Shown here in pieces: positions 44,913 to 52,754 of a DNA stretch of 64,000 nucleotides. The stretch lies in assembly GCF_017309955.1 (NCBI RefSeq), contig NZ_CP021247.1, positions 1,179,501-1,243,500 of the forward strand, given 5' to 3'. Every line of letters starts with the position of its first letter. Position 1 is the first letter of the stretch. The notes beneath the pieces were generated by a model. It was not told the origin of the DNA, ran no database searches, and worked only from the letters and a program-made list of their open reading frames with translations. The stretch comes from Novosphingobium sp. KA1. GTDB lineage: Bacteria; Pseudomonadota; Alphaproteobacteria; Sphingomonadales; Sphingomonadaceae. The position numbers and the translations under genes were made by a program.

Positions 44913-46504
44913 ACGCCTCCGTTTCCGCCTCGTCCGAAAATCCTCTCGCCATTGCCGGCCTGCCCCGCCGGCGGCTGCTCTTCGCCAGCCTCTGCGCCGG
45001 ATTTGCGACCGTGGCGGCGATCGGCCTCCTGGGGGTTTCGGGGTGGTTCCTGACCGGAGCAGCCCTGGCCGGGTCGGCAGGCACCCTCGCCGTGGCCGCC
45101 TTCAACTACCTGATCCCGAGCGCCCTCATTCGCCTGATGGCGATCGTGCGCACGCTGGCCCGTTATGGAGAACGGCTGCTCTCGCACAAGGTCGCCCTCG
45201 AAAGCATGGCGGACCTGCGCGGATCGCTGTTCGACAAACTGGCCGCACAAGACAGCCGCAAGGCTGCCGATGCTTCTCCTGGCGAGGCCGCCTCCCGCCT
45301 CATCGACGATGTCGCCGCGCTGGAAGACCTCGTCATCCGTGAGCCGGCGCGCCACGCGGCGCTTGTGTCGGCGGCCGTGGGACTCGTCGCGGCAAGCCTT
45401 GCCGGTCTTCCCGCCCTGCTGTTCCTCCTGGCCGCGCTAGGCCTGCTGCCGCTGCTGTTCGGCCGCATCTCGGCAGCACTCACCCGGGCACCGGCACAAC
45501 AGGCCGCCGAAGCGCTTGGCGACTTGCGCAGCCGATACATCGAGCTTGCCGCCTCGCGCGCCGAAATCACCGCTTACGGGCTCGCGGAAAGAGCGTTCGG
45601 AGAGCTGGAGCCGCTGGCCCGCAAGCTCGATCGCGCCCGCAGCGCGCTGTTTCGCGCCGAAGCGCTGCAAGGCGGGCTTATGACACTCTACGGCGCCCTC
45701 GCGATGGCAGGTCTCCTGCTGCTCGCAACAGCGCCTGCCCCGATTGTCGCACTGGCCATGCTGGCAACCGCCGCCGCGGTCGAGGCCATGGGAGGTTTTG
45801 CCCGCAGCCTGCTGCGCCGCGCCTCGCTCCACGCCGGACTGAACCGGATTGCCGCGATCAACGCGCTCGACCCGGTGCTGGCTCCGCAGGAATCGGCACC
45901 GCCCGCGATGCTAGGCATCGGCCATCACGACTTTCCCGCACGCTCGCGAATCGCCCTCACGGGCCCTTCCGGCTCGGGCAAGACCCGGGTGCTGCTGGCC
46001 CTGGCAGGAATGCGCGCGTCAACCGTACCGCTGAGCGTGGACGGCACCCCGGTCGACCAGTGCGCGGCGCGCCGCCTTTCCGCCCAGTTCGCGCTGGCGC
46101 CGCAGGATGCGCCGCTACTGATCGGCACGATCGCCGACAACCTGCGACTGGCCCGCCCCGGCGTGAGCGAGGCGGAAATGTGGGCCGCGCTCGATGTGGC
46201 CCAGCTCAAGGACCGCGTCGCACGCAGCGAACACGGCCTTGCCACCCCCATCGGCGAGGCAGGCGGAATCCTGTCAGGCGGCGAACGCAAACGCCTGTCG
46301 CTCGCGCGCGCGCTGCTGGCAAATCGCCCCTGGCTGCTGCTGGACGAACCGACCGAAGGGCTTGACGGACAGACGGAAGCGGCGCTGGTAACGGCCCTGT
46401 CCTCTTGGCTGGCACAGTCGGAAACGGGCCTTGTCCTCGTTTCGCACCGCCCTGCACCGCTTGTCCTGTGTGATTCGCGGATCGAGGTTCGCGCACTCTG
46501 CTAG
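44909..46504 (+). CDS. cydC: thiol reductant ABC exporter subunit CydC
   Basis: CydC is the second half of the CydDC exporter. The 531-residue protein starts at a GTG overlapping the cydD stop (GTGA), so the two are translationally coupled. It has membrane segments in the first 300 residues (for example ATVAAIGLLGVSGWFLTGAAL), Walker A GPSGSGKTRVLLALAG, the signature ILSGGERKRLSLARA and Walker B WLLLDEPTEGLDGQ. The switch region LVLVSHRP is also intact. Both exporter halves therefore keep complete ATPase motifs. Confidence 0.94.
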   Translation: MNASVSASSENPLAIAGLPRRRLLFASLCAGFATVAAIGLLGVSGWFLTGAALAGSAGTLAVAAFNYLIPSALIRLMAIVRTLARYGERLLSHKVALESMADLRGSLFDKLAAQDSRKAADASPGEAASRLIDDVAALEDLVIREPARHAALVSAAVGLVAASLAGLPALLFLLAALGLLPLLFGRISAALTRAPAQQAAEALGDLRSRYIELAASRAEITAYGLAERAFGELEPLARKLDRARSALFRAEALQGGLMTLYGALAMAGLLLLATAPAPIVALAMLATAAAVEAMGGFARSLLRRASLHAGLNRIAAINALDPVLAPQESAPPAMLGIGHHDFPARSRIALTGPSGSGKTRVLLALAGMRASTVPLSVDGTPVDQCAARRLSAQFALAPQDAPLLIGTIADNLRLARPGVSEAEMWAALDVAQLKDRVARSEHGLATPIGEAGGILSGGERKRLSLARALLANRPWLLLDEPTEGLDGQTEAALVTALSSWLAQSETGLVLVSHRPAPLVLCDSRIEVRALC

Positions 46505-46535
46505 GCGGCGTGGGACGGGTGGTCCGCCGTCTGGA

Positions 46536-46907
46536 TCACCTCAGGACCCGCGCAAAGCCTGCCGCGCCGCCCCTCACGGTGACCGCCGTCTCGCCTGCCA
46601 CCGCCGAGTCGCCACCGGCTGGAAGCGCCGGACCGGCGCCTCCCAGCCGCCCTCCGAGATAGTGCGCGAGTGCCTGCATGCGCTCACCATCGACGCGGTA
46701 GAACACCTGCTTGCCGGTCCGCTGGGTCACCACCAGCTCCGCCTTCCGCAGCACGGCCAGCTGCTGCGAAAGGCCCGGCTGGCCAATGCCCGTGACCTCC
46801 TCGATCTCCCCAACCGACAGTTCCGCTTCGCATACTGCATCCAGAATCTGCAAACGCAGCGGATGGGCAAGCGCCCTCAGCAATTCGGCGATGTGTTCGA
46901 GCGCCAT
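46536..46907 (-). CDS. ArsR-family regulator (SqrR/BigR-like)
   Basis: This 123-residue winged-helix repressor has LAHPLRLQILDAVCEAELSVGEIEEVTGIGQPGLSQQLAVLRKAELVVTQRTGKQVFYRVD, the ArsR core. The single cysteine sits at the position of the first reactive cysteine of SqrR/BigR-type sulfide or redox sensors (DAVCEAE). The second cysteine of that pair is absent. I chose the ATG at 46907 next to GGGGAG. An ATG at 46943, immediately after the peroxiredoxin stop, would add 12 residues. It probably regulates the co-directional peroxiredoxin gene upstream. Confidence 0.85.
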   Translation of the reverse strand: MALEHIAELLRALAHPLRLQILDAVCEAELSVGEIEEVTGIGQPGLSQQLAVLRKAELVVTQRTGKQVFYRVDGERMQALAHYLGGRLGGAGPALPAGGDSAVAGETAVTVRGGAAGFARVLR

Positions 46908-46944
46908 TCTCTCCCCGCCTGGCGGTACGCCTTGCGCCCCCATG

Positions 46945-47586
46945 TCAGCGGCCCTTGTCTTGAGGGGCGTAGAACCAGGTTGCGGGCCCTGCGCTGGCCA
47001 GCGCTGCTTCCGCCGTCTCGGCGGGAACCGGCCACAAGGCGTCTCCCGGCTGCCAGTCCGCCGGCGCCAGCCCCGCGCCCTCACCCACGCCTTGCAGCGC
47101 GGTCAGCAGCCGCAGCATTTCCGGGATCGAACGCCCGACCGTCAGCGGATAGCTGTTGAGCGCCTGCAGCACCCCGTCCGGATCGATGAAATAGGTCATC
47201 CGCACCGTCGCGGAATCATGCGCGCCCGCCCCGACCATGCCGAACCCCCGGGCGATCTCCATCGTCGGATCCTCGATGATGGGGAAATTGATCGCCACTC
47301 CCGTCGTGTCTCGCATGAGGCGAATCCAGGCGAGATGCGAATAGAGGCTATCGACAGAAAGCCCGGCCAGTCGACAGCCCAGCGCCTCGAATCGCGGCGC
47401 CGCACGCGCAAGCGCCAGCACTTCGCTGGTGCAGACAGGGGTGAAGTCGGCGGGGTGGGAAAACAGGATCAGCCACTCCCCGCGATAGGCATCAAGATCG
47501 AAGGGCCCTTGCGTGCTGCGTGCCACGAAACGCGGCATCCTTTCACCGATACGCAGCGGCTGCAAAAGCGGCTCCTGACTGTCCAA
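46945..47586 (-). CDS. 1-Cys peroxiredoxin (Prx6 subfamily)
   Basis: This thiol peroxidase of 213 residues reduces hydrogen peroxide and organic hydroperoxides. The peroxidatic cysteine is in FSHPADFTPVCTSEV near residue 50, the catalytic Thr is present, and the arginine lies in the SATVRMTYFIDPDG block. The long C-terminal domain and PLTVGRSIPEMLRLL place it in the Prx6/1-Cys group. I chose the TTG at 47586 because GGAGG lies six bases upstream; a GTG at 47601 would absorb that site. It is followed directly by the ArsR gene, probably one operon. Confidence 0.93.
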   Translation of the reverse strand: MDSQEPLLQPLRIGERMPRFVARSTQGPFDLDAYRGEWLILFSHPADFTPVCTSEVLALARAAPRFEALGCRLAGLSVDSLYSHLAWIRLMRDTTGVAINFPIIEDPTMEIARGFGMVGAGAHDSATVRMTYFIDPDGVLQALNSYPLTVGRSIPEMLRLLTALQGVGEGAGLAPADWQPGDALWPVPAETAEAALASAGPATWFYAPQDKGR

Positions 47587-47895
47587 GGCGATCCTCCACA
47601 CGATTTACGGAACGAACGCTTACAGGATTATGCTCAATCGGAAAACGACACTTCGTGCATTCGCACGGAATTCCGCCCAGGCGCTGGAATTCATCCCGTC
47701 ACTATGCCCAGTTTCGTAAATGAAAGCCGCACCAAAACATATTATCGCCTCAAGGCCGACTGAAACTGCGAGGCGCTTTCGCCATGGTCGCGGGACGGAG
47801 ACACTTTTACACAAAGTGATGCGGACCGAACATAGCCCTGCGACAGCTGCCCCTCACAAGGAAAGACGTCGCCAGTTCGCAAAGGGCTTTTCCGG
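47587..47895. other. 309-bp intergenic region
   Basis: This stretch lies between the peroxiredoxin start (minus) and a small plus-strand reading frame. It is less GC-rich than average and contains two GGAATTC hexamer-like repeats (around 47667 and 47686). It presumably carries the peroxiredoxin promoter. I see no credible gene and no operator I can name. Confidence 0.4.
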
Positions 47896-48081
47896 ATGTT
47901 CCGCCTGTTCCAGACCGCCGCCGCCATCGCCGCATCCTCTTCGCTGGCTTACGGCATTGCCCCCGGACTGGAGCGCAAGGACACACTCCCGCAGCCCGGC
48001 CAGCCAATCGTGGTCGGTGCGGACAAGCCGGTGTTCCTCGGGCGCATGGTGATCACTGCCGCGGCCCTGCCGCCGGAGTAA
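47896..48081 (+). CDS. possible small exported protein
   Basis: This 61-codon frame starts MFRLFQTAAAIAASSSLAYG, which looks like a signal peptide. A short mature part of about 40 residues follows (GADKPVFLGRMVITAAALPPE). I do not recognise a family. A purine-rich site is weak (AAAGGG, ten bases upstream). The coding look (third-position GC) is good, but length is short, so it may be a chance frame. It lies opposite the tRNA-Gly gene, which starts 24 bp further on. Confidence 0.45.
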   Translation: MFRLFQTAAAIAASSSLAYGIAPGLERKDTLPQPGQPIVVGADKPVFLGRMVITAAALPPE

Positions 48082-48105
48082 AACCAGGATGTCGTAAAGG
48101 GCGGC

Positions 48106-48179
<74 letters not shown>

Positions 48180-48283
48180 CCGCTCGGAACCTGCCGATGG
48201 GGCTTGCGCCGCCAGAGGCAGGCGCTTGCCACGAGAAGCGGCGGCTCGTCAACGCTTCTCTTGTGAAATTTCGTGAATGAGGG

Positions 48284-48820
48284 TCAGTGGCCCTCGAAGG
48301 CGAGCAGCCCATCGGCCGCGACACCCGCTCGCTTCAGCCGTTCGCCGCCGCCCAGTTCAAACAGATCGATGGCGAACAGCGCATGGTCAACCCGTGCGCC
48401 CGCCTTGCGCAGCAGTTCGACTGCCGCCAGCGCCGTGCCCCCGGTCGCCAGCAGATCGTCGACCAGGACGACATGCTGCCCCTCCGCCACCGCCTCGGGA
48501 TCGACCTCCAGCGTGTCGGTACCGTATTCCAGTGCGTAATCGATGGCGAGCACCGGTACCGGCAGCTTGCCCGGCTTGCGCACCGAGACAAAGCCCAAGC
48601 CCAGGCGTGAGGCAATCGCGGCGCCGAAGATGAAGCCCCGCGCCTCGATCCCGGCGATGGCCTCGGCCCCGACGGCACGGGCCCGCTCGGCCATCAGTTC
48701 GACCGCAGCGGCAAAACCTGGTCCGTTGCCGACCAGCGTTGTCACGTCGCGGAACAGGATGCCGGGCTTGGGAAAGTCCGGAACGGTGCGGACGATCGCC
48801 TTGATCTCATCGAGTGTCAT
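48284..48820 (-). CDS. apt: adenine phosphoribosyltransferase
   Basis: Apt salvages adenine to AMP using PRPP. The 178-residue protein has the N-terminal PDFPKPGILFRDVTTL, IAGIEARGFIFGAAIA, the RKPGKLP loop, and the PRPP-binding VVLVDDLLATGGTALAA. The family length is normal. The ATG at 48820 gives MTLDEIKAIVRTVPDFPKPG. It follows the bc1 operon on the same strand but beyond a terminator. Confidence 0.97.
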   Translation of the reverse strand: MTLDEIKAIVRTVPDFPKPGILFRDVTTLVGNGPGFAAAVELMAERARAVGAEAIAGIEARGFIFGAAIASRLGLGFVSVRKPGKLPVPVLAIDYALEYGTDTLEVDPEAVAEGQHVVLVDDLLATGGTALAAVELLRKAGARVDHALFAIDLFELGGGERLKRAGVAADGLLAFEGH

Positions 48821-48851
48821 GGCCCCGGCCCCTACCCCCTATACGTGACAA

Positions 48852-48887
48852 ACAAAAGGCCCCGCCGTCCCAAGGGGAGGCGGGGCC
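48852..48887 (-). terminator. terminator of the petABC operon
   Basis: A perfect GGCCCCGCC/GGCGGGGCC stem (48858-48887) is followed on the minus strand by TTTTGTTTGT. It lies 27 bp after the cytochrome c1 stop and before apt. Confidence 0.92.
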
Positions 48888-48913
48888 TTCGATTTGATGG
48901 CGCGGCCGGGCCG

Positions 48914-49726
48914 TCAGTGCTTCTTGCCGGCCCAGATGTTCCGGTAGGACATGTAGCCCAGCACGGTAGCGAAGAGCAGGAAACCCAGCACCGCCCAACC
49001 GGTCTGCCTGCGCTTCTCCAGTTTGGGTTCGGCGGTCCAGATCAGGAAGGCGGCCACATCGGTTGCCATCTGCTCCTTGGTCGCCTTGGTACCATCCGAA
49101 TAGGTCACCTGGCCATCGGCGGTCAGCGGCGGCGGCATCGCGAGATTGAGGTTCGCGAAGTACGGGTTGTAGTGCAGGCCGTCCGGAGTCCTGGAATCCG
49201 GGAACTGCTTCAGAAGCTCGGCCGGCTGGTCGCGATAGCCGTTGAGCAGCGAGCGGACATATTGCGGACCTTCCTCGCGGGCCTTGGCGATCAGCGAGAG
49301 ATCCGGCGGGCTGCCCTGGCCGCCATAGACCACCGGCGGGAAGTAATCGGTCGCCGTGCCTTCGCGCGTCGCCACTTCACCGGTCGCCGGGTTGTAGACC
49401 GGAACCTGGAAACCCTTGGCGATCGCCTTCACTTCCGCCTCGTTGTAGCCGAGCGCGGCAAGATCGCGGAAGGCAACGTGGCGCAGCGCGTGGCAGACCG
49501 AGCAGACTTCCTTGTAAACCTGGAAGCCGCGCTGGAGCTGCTGGCGATCGAACTTGCCGAAGGGCCCATCGCTGGCGAAATGGAATTCCTCGGGCTTGAT
49601 GTGGAATTCATGCTCGGCGGTGGGCGCCGGCGGCTCGGTGGCCCAGGTGTAGAACCCCACACCGAAGGACCAGGCCAGAGCCACCGTGAAGAACAGCCCG
49701 ACGAGGATCGAGAGAATGCGTGCCAT
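48914..49726 (-). CDS. petC: cytochrome c1 of the bc1 complex
   Basis: Cytochrome c1 accepts electrons from the Rieske protein and passes them to cytochrome c. The 270-residue protein has an N-terminal hydrophobic signal/anchor (LSILVGLFFTVALAWSFGVGFY), the haem motif CSVCH near residue 75, and FANLNLAMPPPL carrying the axial-ligand methionine region. A C-terminal membrane anchor (TGWAVLGFLLFATVLGYMSY) follows. It is last of petA-petB-petC. I chose the ATG at 49726; a longer frame overlaps petB. Confidence 0.96.
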   Translation of the reverse strand: MARILSILVGLFFTVALAWSFGVGFYTWATEPPAPTAEHEFHIKPEEFHFASDGPFGKFDRQQLQRGFQVYKEVCSVCHALRHVAFRDLAALGYNEAEVKAIAKGFQVPVYNPATGEVATREGTATDYFPPVVYGGQGSPPDLSLIAKAREEGPQYVRSLLNGYRDQPAELLKQFPDSRTPDGLHYNPYFANLNLAMPPPLTADGQVTYSDGTKATKEQMATDVAAFLIWTAEPKLEKRRQTGWAVLGFLLFATVLGYMSYRNIWAGKKH

Positions 49727-49754
49727 GTCTTTCGTCTTTCGTTCCAGCTGTTGA

Positions 49755-51047
49755 TCAGGCTTCCGGCGCGGCGGCGGGAGCGAGCTTGGCTTCTTCATCC
49801 GCGCCGAGAACGGCCTCGGTGATGGAGAAGGGCAGCGGATCCGGCTTCTCGATGGCCGAGACGATCGGGATGATGATCAGGAAGTGCGCGAAGTAGTAGA
49901 GCGCCGCAAGCTGGCTGATCATGACGTAGGGCTCCGCCGCCGGGGCGCCGCCGCACTTGAACAGCACCAGCATGTCCAGCACCAGGATCCAGAAGAACTT
50001 GCGGTAGAGCGGGCGGTAGGCCCCCGAACGCACCGGCGACTTGTCCAGCCAGGGCAGGAAGAACCACACGATGATCGCGCCGAACATCGCCAGCACGCCC
50101 ATCAGCTTGGCCGGGATGAACAGGAAGTCCTGGGTGAAGGCGCGCAGGATCGCGTAGAATGGCCAGAAGTACCATTCGGGGACGATGTGTGCCGGCGTGC
50201 TCATCGGGTTGGCCGGAATGTAGTTGTCCGGGTGGCCGAGGTAGTTCGGGAAGAAGAACACCGCCGCGCAGAACAGGATCGCAAAAGCGCCGATCGCCCA
50301 GCCGTCCTTGGCGACGTAGTAGGGATAGAAGGGAACCGTGTCGCTCTTGCTCTTCACCTCGACGCCGGTCGGGTTCGACGAGCCGGGAATGTGCAGGGCC
50401 CAGATGTGCAGGATCACCACGCCCAGGATCACGAAGGGCAGCAGGAAGTGGAGCGAGAAGAAGCGGTTGAGCGCGGCGTTGTCCGGCGCGAAACCGCCGA
50501 GCAGCCACTGCTGGAGCGGCTCGCCGATGAAGGGAATGGCGCTGAACAGGCCGGTGATGACCTTGGCGCCCCAGAAGCTCATCTGGCCCCACGGCAGCAC
50601 GTAGCCCATGAAAGCGGTGGCCATCATCAAGAGGAAGATCACCACGCCCAGGAGCCACACCATCTCGCGCGGGGCCTTGTACGAACCGTAGAAGAAGCCG
50701 CGGAAGATGTGGATGTAGATGACCACAAAGAAGGCCGAGGCGCCGTTGGCATGGGCATAGCGCATCAGCCAGCCCCAGTTCACGTCGCGCATGGTCTGCT
50801 CGATGGTGTCGAAGGCCACGGCGGTGTTGGCCGCATAGTGCATGGCCATGACGACACCGGTGACGATCTGCAGCACGAGGCAAAGCCCCGCAAGGAAACC
50901 GAAGTTCCAGAAATAGTTGAGGTTGCGTGGGACCTCGTAGCCGCCACCGACCGCGTTGTAGACGAGGCGGGGGATGGGAAGCTTTTCATCCATCCACTGC
51001 ATGAAGGGGTGGCTTGGCGTGTACTGCTTGGCCCAGGGAAAGCTCAT
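49755..51047 (-). CDS. petB: cytochrome b of the bc1 complex
   Basis: Cytochrome b holds the two b haems and the Qo and Qi quinone sites. The 430-residue protein carries the haem histidines in [66 protein letters not shown], and the Qo motif [18 protein letters not shown]. About eight membrane helices are seen, as for a full-length (unfused) bc1 cytochrome b. It lies 23 bp after the Rieske gene and 28 bp before cytochrome c1. Confidence 0.98.
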   Translation of the reverse strand: MSFPWAKQYTPSHPFMQWMDEKLPIPRLVYNAVGGGYEVPRNLNYFWNFGFLAGLCLVLQIVTGVVMAMHYAANTAVAFDTIEQTMRDVNWGWLMRYAHANGASAFFVVIYIHIFRGFFYGSYKAPREMVWLLGVVIFLLMMATAFMGYVLPWGQMSFWGAKVITGLFSAIPFIGEPLQQWLLGGFAPDNAALNRFFSLHFLLPFVILGVVILHIWALHIPGSSNPTGVEVKSKSDTVPFYPYYVAKDGWAIGAFAILFCAAVFFFPNYLGHPDNYIPANPMSTPAHIVPEWYFWPFYAILRAFTQDFLFIPAKLMGVLAMFGAIIVWFFLPWLDKSPVRSGAYRPLYRKFFWILVLDMLVLFKCGGAPAAEPYVMISQLAALYYFAHFLIIIPIVSAIEKPDPLPFSITEAVLGADEEAKLAPAAAPEA

Positions 51048-51070
51048 TTTCGTTATCCTCTCGCTTCGCC

Positions 51071-51604
51071 TCAGCCGATCTTGACGACCGTGTCAGTGGA
51101 GAATTCGTATGCCGGAACCTCGAGGTTCTTGGGCGCGGGGCCCTTACGGATACGGGCGGCGGTATCGTAGGAAGAGCCGTGGCAGGGGCAGAAGTAGCCG
51201 CCGAATTCGCCGCGCGGCTCCCCCTCCCCGGCGCCCAGCGGCACACAGCCCAGATGGGTGCAGACCCCCATGGTGATCAGCCAGTTCTCCTTGCCTTCCT
51301 TGGTCCGCTCTTCCAGCGTTTGCGGATCGCGCAGGCTGGAGACGTCGACCTTGTTGGCTTCCTCGATCTCGCGAGGGGTGAGGTTGCGCACGAAGACCGG
51401 CTGCTTGCGAAAGATCGCCTTGATCGCCTGTCCCGGCTGGATCGAGGAAATGTCGACTTCCGTGGAGCTTGCGGCAAGCACGTCTGCCGAAGCGGACATC
51501 TGGCTGACGAGCGGAACGACCACCCCGACGCCTGCAACTCCCGCCGCGCTTACTGCGGCGATATTGATGAAATCGCGCCGGCGCACGCCGTCTGCCTCAG
51601 CCAT
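51071..51604 (-). CDS. petA: ubiquinol-cytochrome c reductase Rieske iron-sulfur subunit
   Basis: This is the Rieske protein of the bc1 complex, carrying the 2Fe-2S cluster that oxidises ubiquinol. The 177-residue protein has an N-terminal twin-arginine-like [20 protein letters not shown] that also forms the membrane anchor. The cluster ligands are in VCTHLGCVP and [10 protein letters not shown]. First gene of petA-petB-petC; the promoter must lie in the 337-bp gap upstream. The length is normal for alphaproteobacteria. Confidence 0.97.
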   Translation of the reverse strand: MAEADGVRRRDFINIAAVSAAGVAGVGVVVPLVSQMSASADVLAASSTEVDISSIQPGQAIKAIFRKQPVFVRNLTPREIEEANKVDVSSLRDPQTLEERTKEGKENWLITMGVCTHLGCVPLGAGEGEPRGEFGGYFCPCHGSSYDTAARIRKGPAPKNLEVPAYEFSTDTVVKIG

Positions 51605-51941
51605 GTTTGCCCTTGCCCTACGTTATTGACTTGTTCTTATCGACAACCCGCCCCGGCATAATCCGGAAAACGAGCCCAGATCCTGACCACATTCTGTTTT
51701 CTAGTCTGGTATCCCCCGCAGAGGGTCTGGATATCCGGACACATCGCTGTGCCTGCCCCGGATCGAATACCGACCTAATTGGGCTGATATACACGAAAAT
51801 CCAGCAAGCCAATCGCCTTTTTGGCACGACGATGGCACGAACCGGGCCCGCCGATCGGCACTGCGGCGAGCAGGCGCGAAAATCCGGCGACTCGGGGAAC
51901 GCACCGCAACCTCGCGCAGGCGGCATCGATCCCCGGGGCGA
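51605..51941. other. 337-bp gap between petA and pgeF
   Basis: This minus-strand-oriented gap lies between the pgeF stop and the petA start, so it must contain the bc1 operon promoter. It is AT-richer in its petA-proximal half (51605-51830). I find no FNR-type palindrome, no credible small gene and no clear terminator for pgeF. Confidence 0.5.
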
Positions 51942-52754
51942 TCAGGCCGCAGCGATCAGCGAGAACTGCCGCCCGTAGCTCGCTTCATGGCGGTGCGTCG
52001 CGCGGCGAAACGAATAGAATCGCTCCGGCTGCGCATAAGTATCGAGGCCAAGACACTCGACCCCGGAGATTCCGGCTGCGCGCAGACGCGCGGCGACATA
52101 GGCCTCGAGATCGAACTGCCAGTGCCCGGCCCGCCCTTCGGCAAAAAAGGCATCGTTGCGGGCGGCCTCAGACAGGAAACGCGCGCGAAACCCATCGTCC
52201 ACCTCATAGGAAACCGCAGCGATACAGGGGCCGACAGCGGCCACGATGCGTGACGGTTCCGCGCCAAGCGCCACCATCGCCGCAATCGTCCGGTCCGTCA
52301 CCCCCGCGACCGCTCCTTTCCAGCCGGCGTGGGCGGCACCGACCACGCCCGCCTCGCGGTCGGCCAGCAGGACCGGTGCGCAGTCCGCCGTCAGCACCCC
52401 CAGCACCACGCCGGGACGGTCGGTGACGAGGGCATCGGCATGCGGCCGCTCGGCATCGCTCCAGGGATCTGCCTCCACCACCACGCAATCGGGCGAATGG
52501 ACCTGGTAGAGGCTCGCCAGCCGCCCGCCCGGCAGTACCGCTTCGACCGCACGGCGGCGGTTCTCGGCAATCGCCTCCGGATCGTCACCCGAGCCGAGGC
52601 CGACGTTGAGCCCGGAAACCTCCCCAAGGCTCACCCCGCCGCGGCGGCCGAGGAAACCGTGCGGCAGACCTTCGAGCAGCCCGGCGCGATGGACTTCGAC
52701 GGATTGGAACGGGGCGGGCTCAGCCAAGGCTCTTGCCCACCTGTTCGCGCACAT
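51942..52754 (-). CDS. pgeF: purine nucleoside phosphorylase YfiH / peptidoglycan editing factor PgeF
   Basis: This laccase-domain (COG1496) protein of 270 residues belongs to a family of copper/zinc-site enzymes. It has been described both as purine nucleoside phosphorylase and as removing mis-incorporated serine in peptidoglycan precursors. LPHGFLGRRGGVSLG, the histidine motif LYQVHSPDCV, the cysteine in VLTADCAPVLLAD and HAGWKGAVAG are the metal-site elements. The start is uncertain. The ATG at 52754 overlaps pepN by 35 bases, and a TTG at 52727 would overlap less. It is downstream of pepN, probably coupled. Confidence 0.92.
   Translation of the reverse strand: MCANRWARALAEPAPFQSVEVHRAGLLEGLPHGFLGRRGGVSLGEVSGLNVGLGSGDDPEAIAENRRRAVEAVLPGGRLASLYQVHSPDCVVVEADPWSDAERPHADALVTDRPGVVLGVLTADCAPVLLADREAGVVGAAHAGWKGAVAGVTDRTIAAMVALGAEPSRIVAAVGPCIAAVSYEVDDGFRARFLSEAARNDAFFAEGRAGHWQFDLEAYVAARLRAAGISGVECLGLDTYAQPERFYSFRRATHRHEASYGRQFSLIAAA

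Noticed and set aside
48860..48887. Possible small-RNA hairpin before apt
   Set aside because: The stem with TTTTGTTTGT on the minus strand is better explained as the petABC terminator.
51607..51978. 123-codon plus-strand frame between petA and pgeF
   Set aside because: The composition is not coding-like, it has no ribosome site, and it overlaps the end of pgeF antisense.
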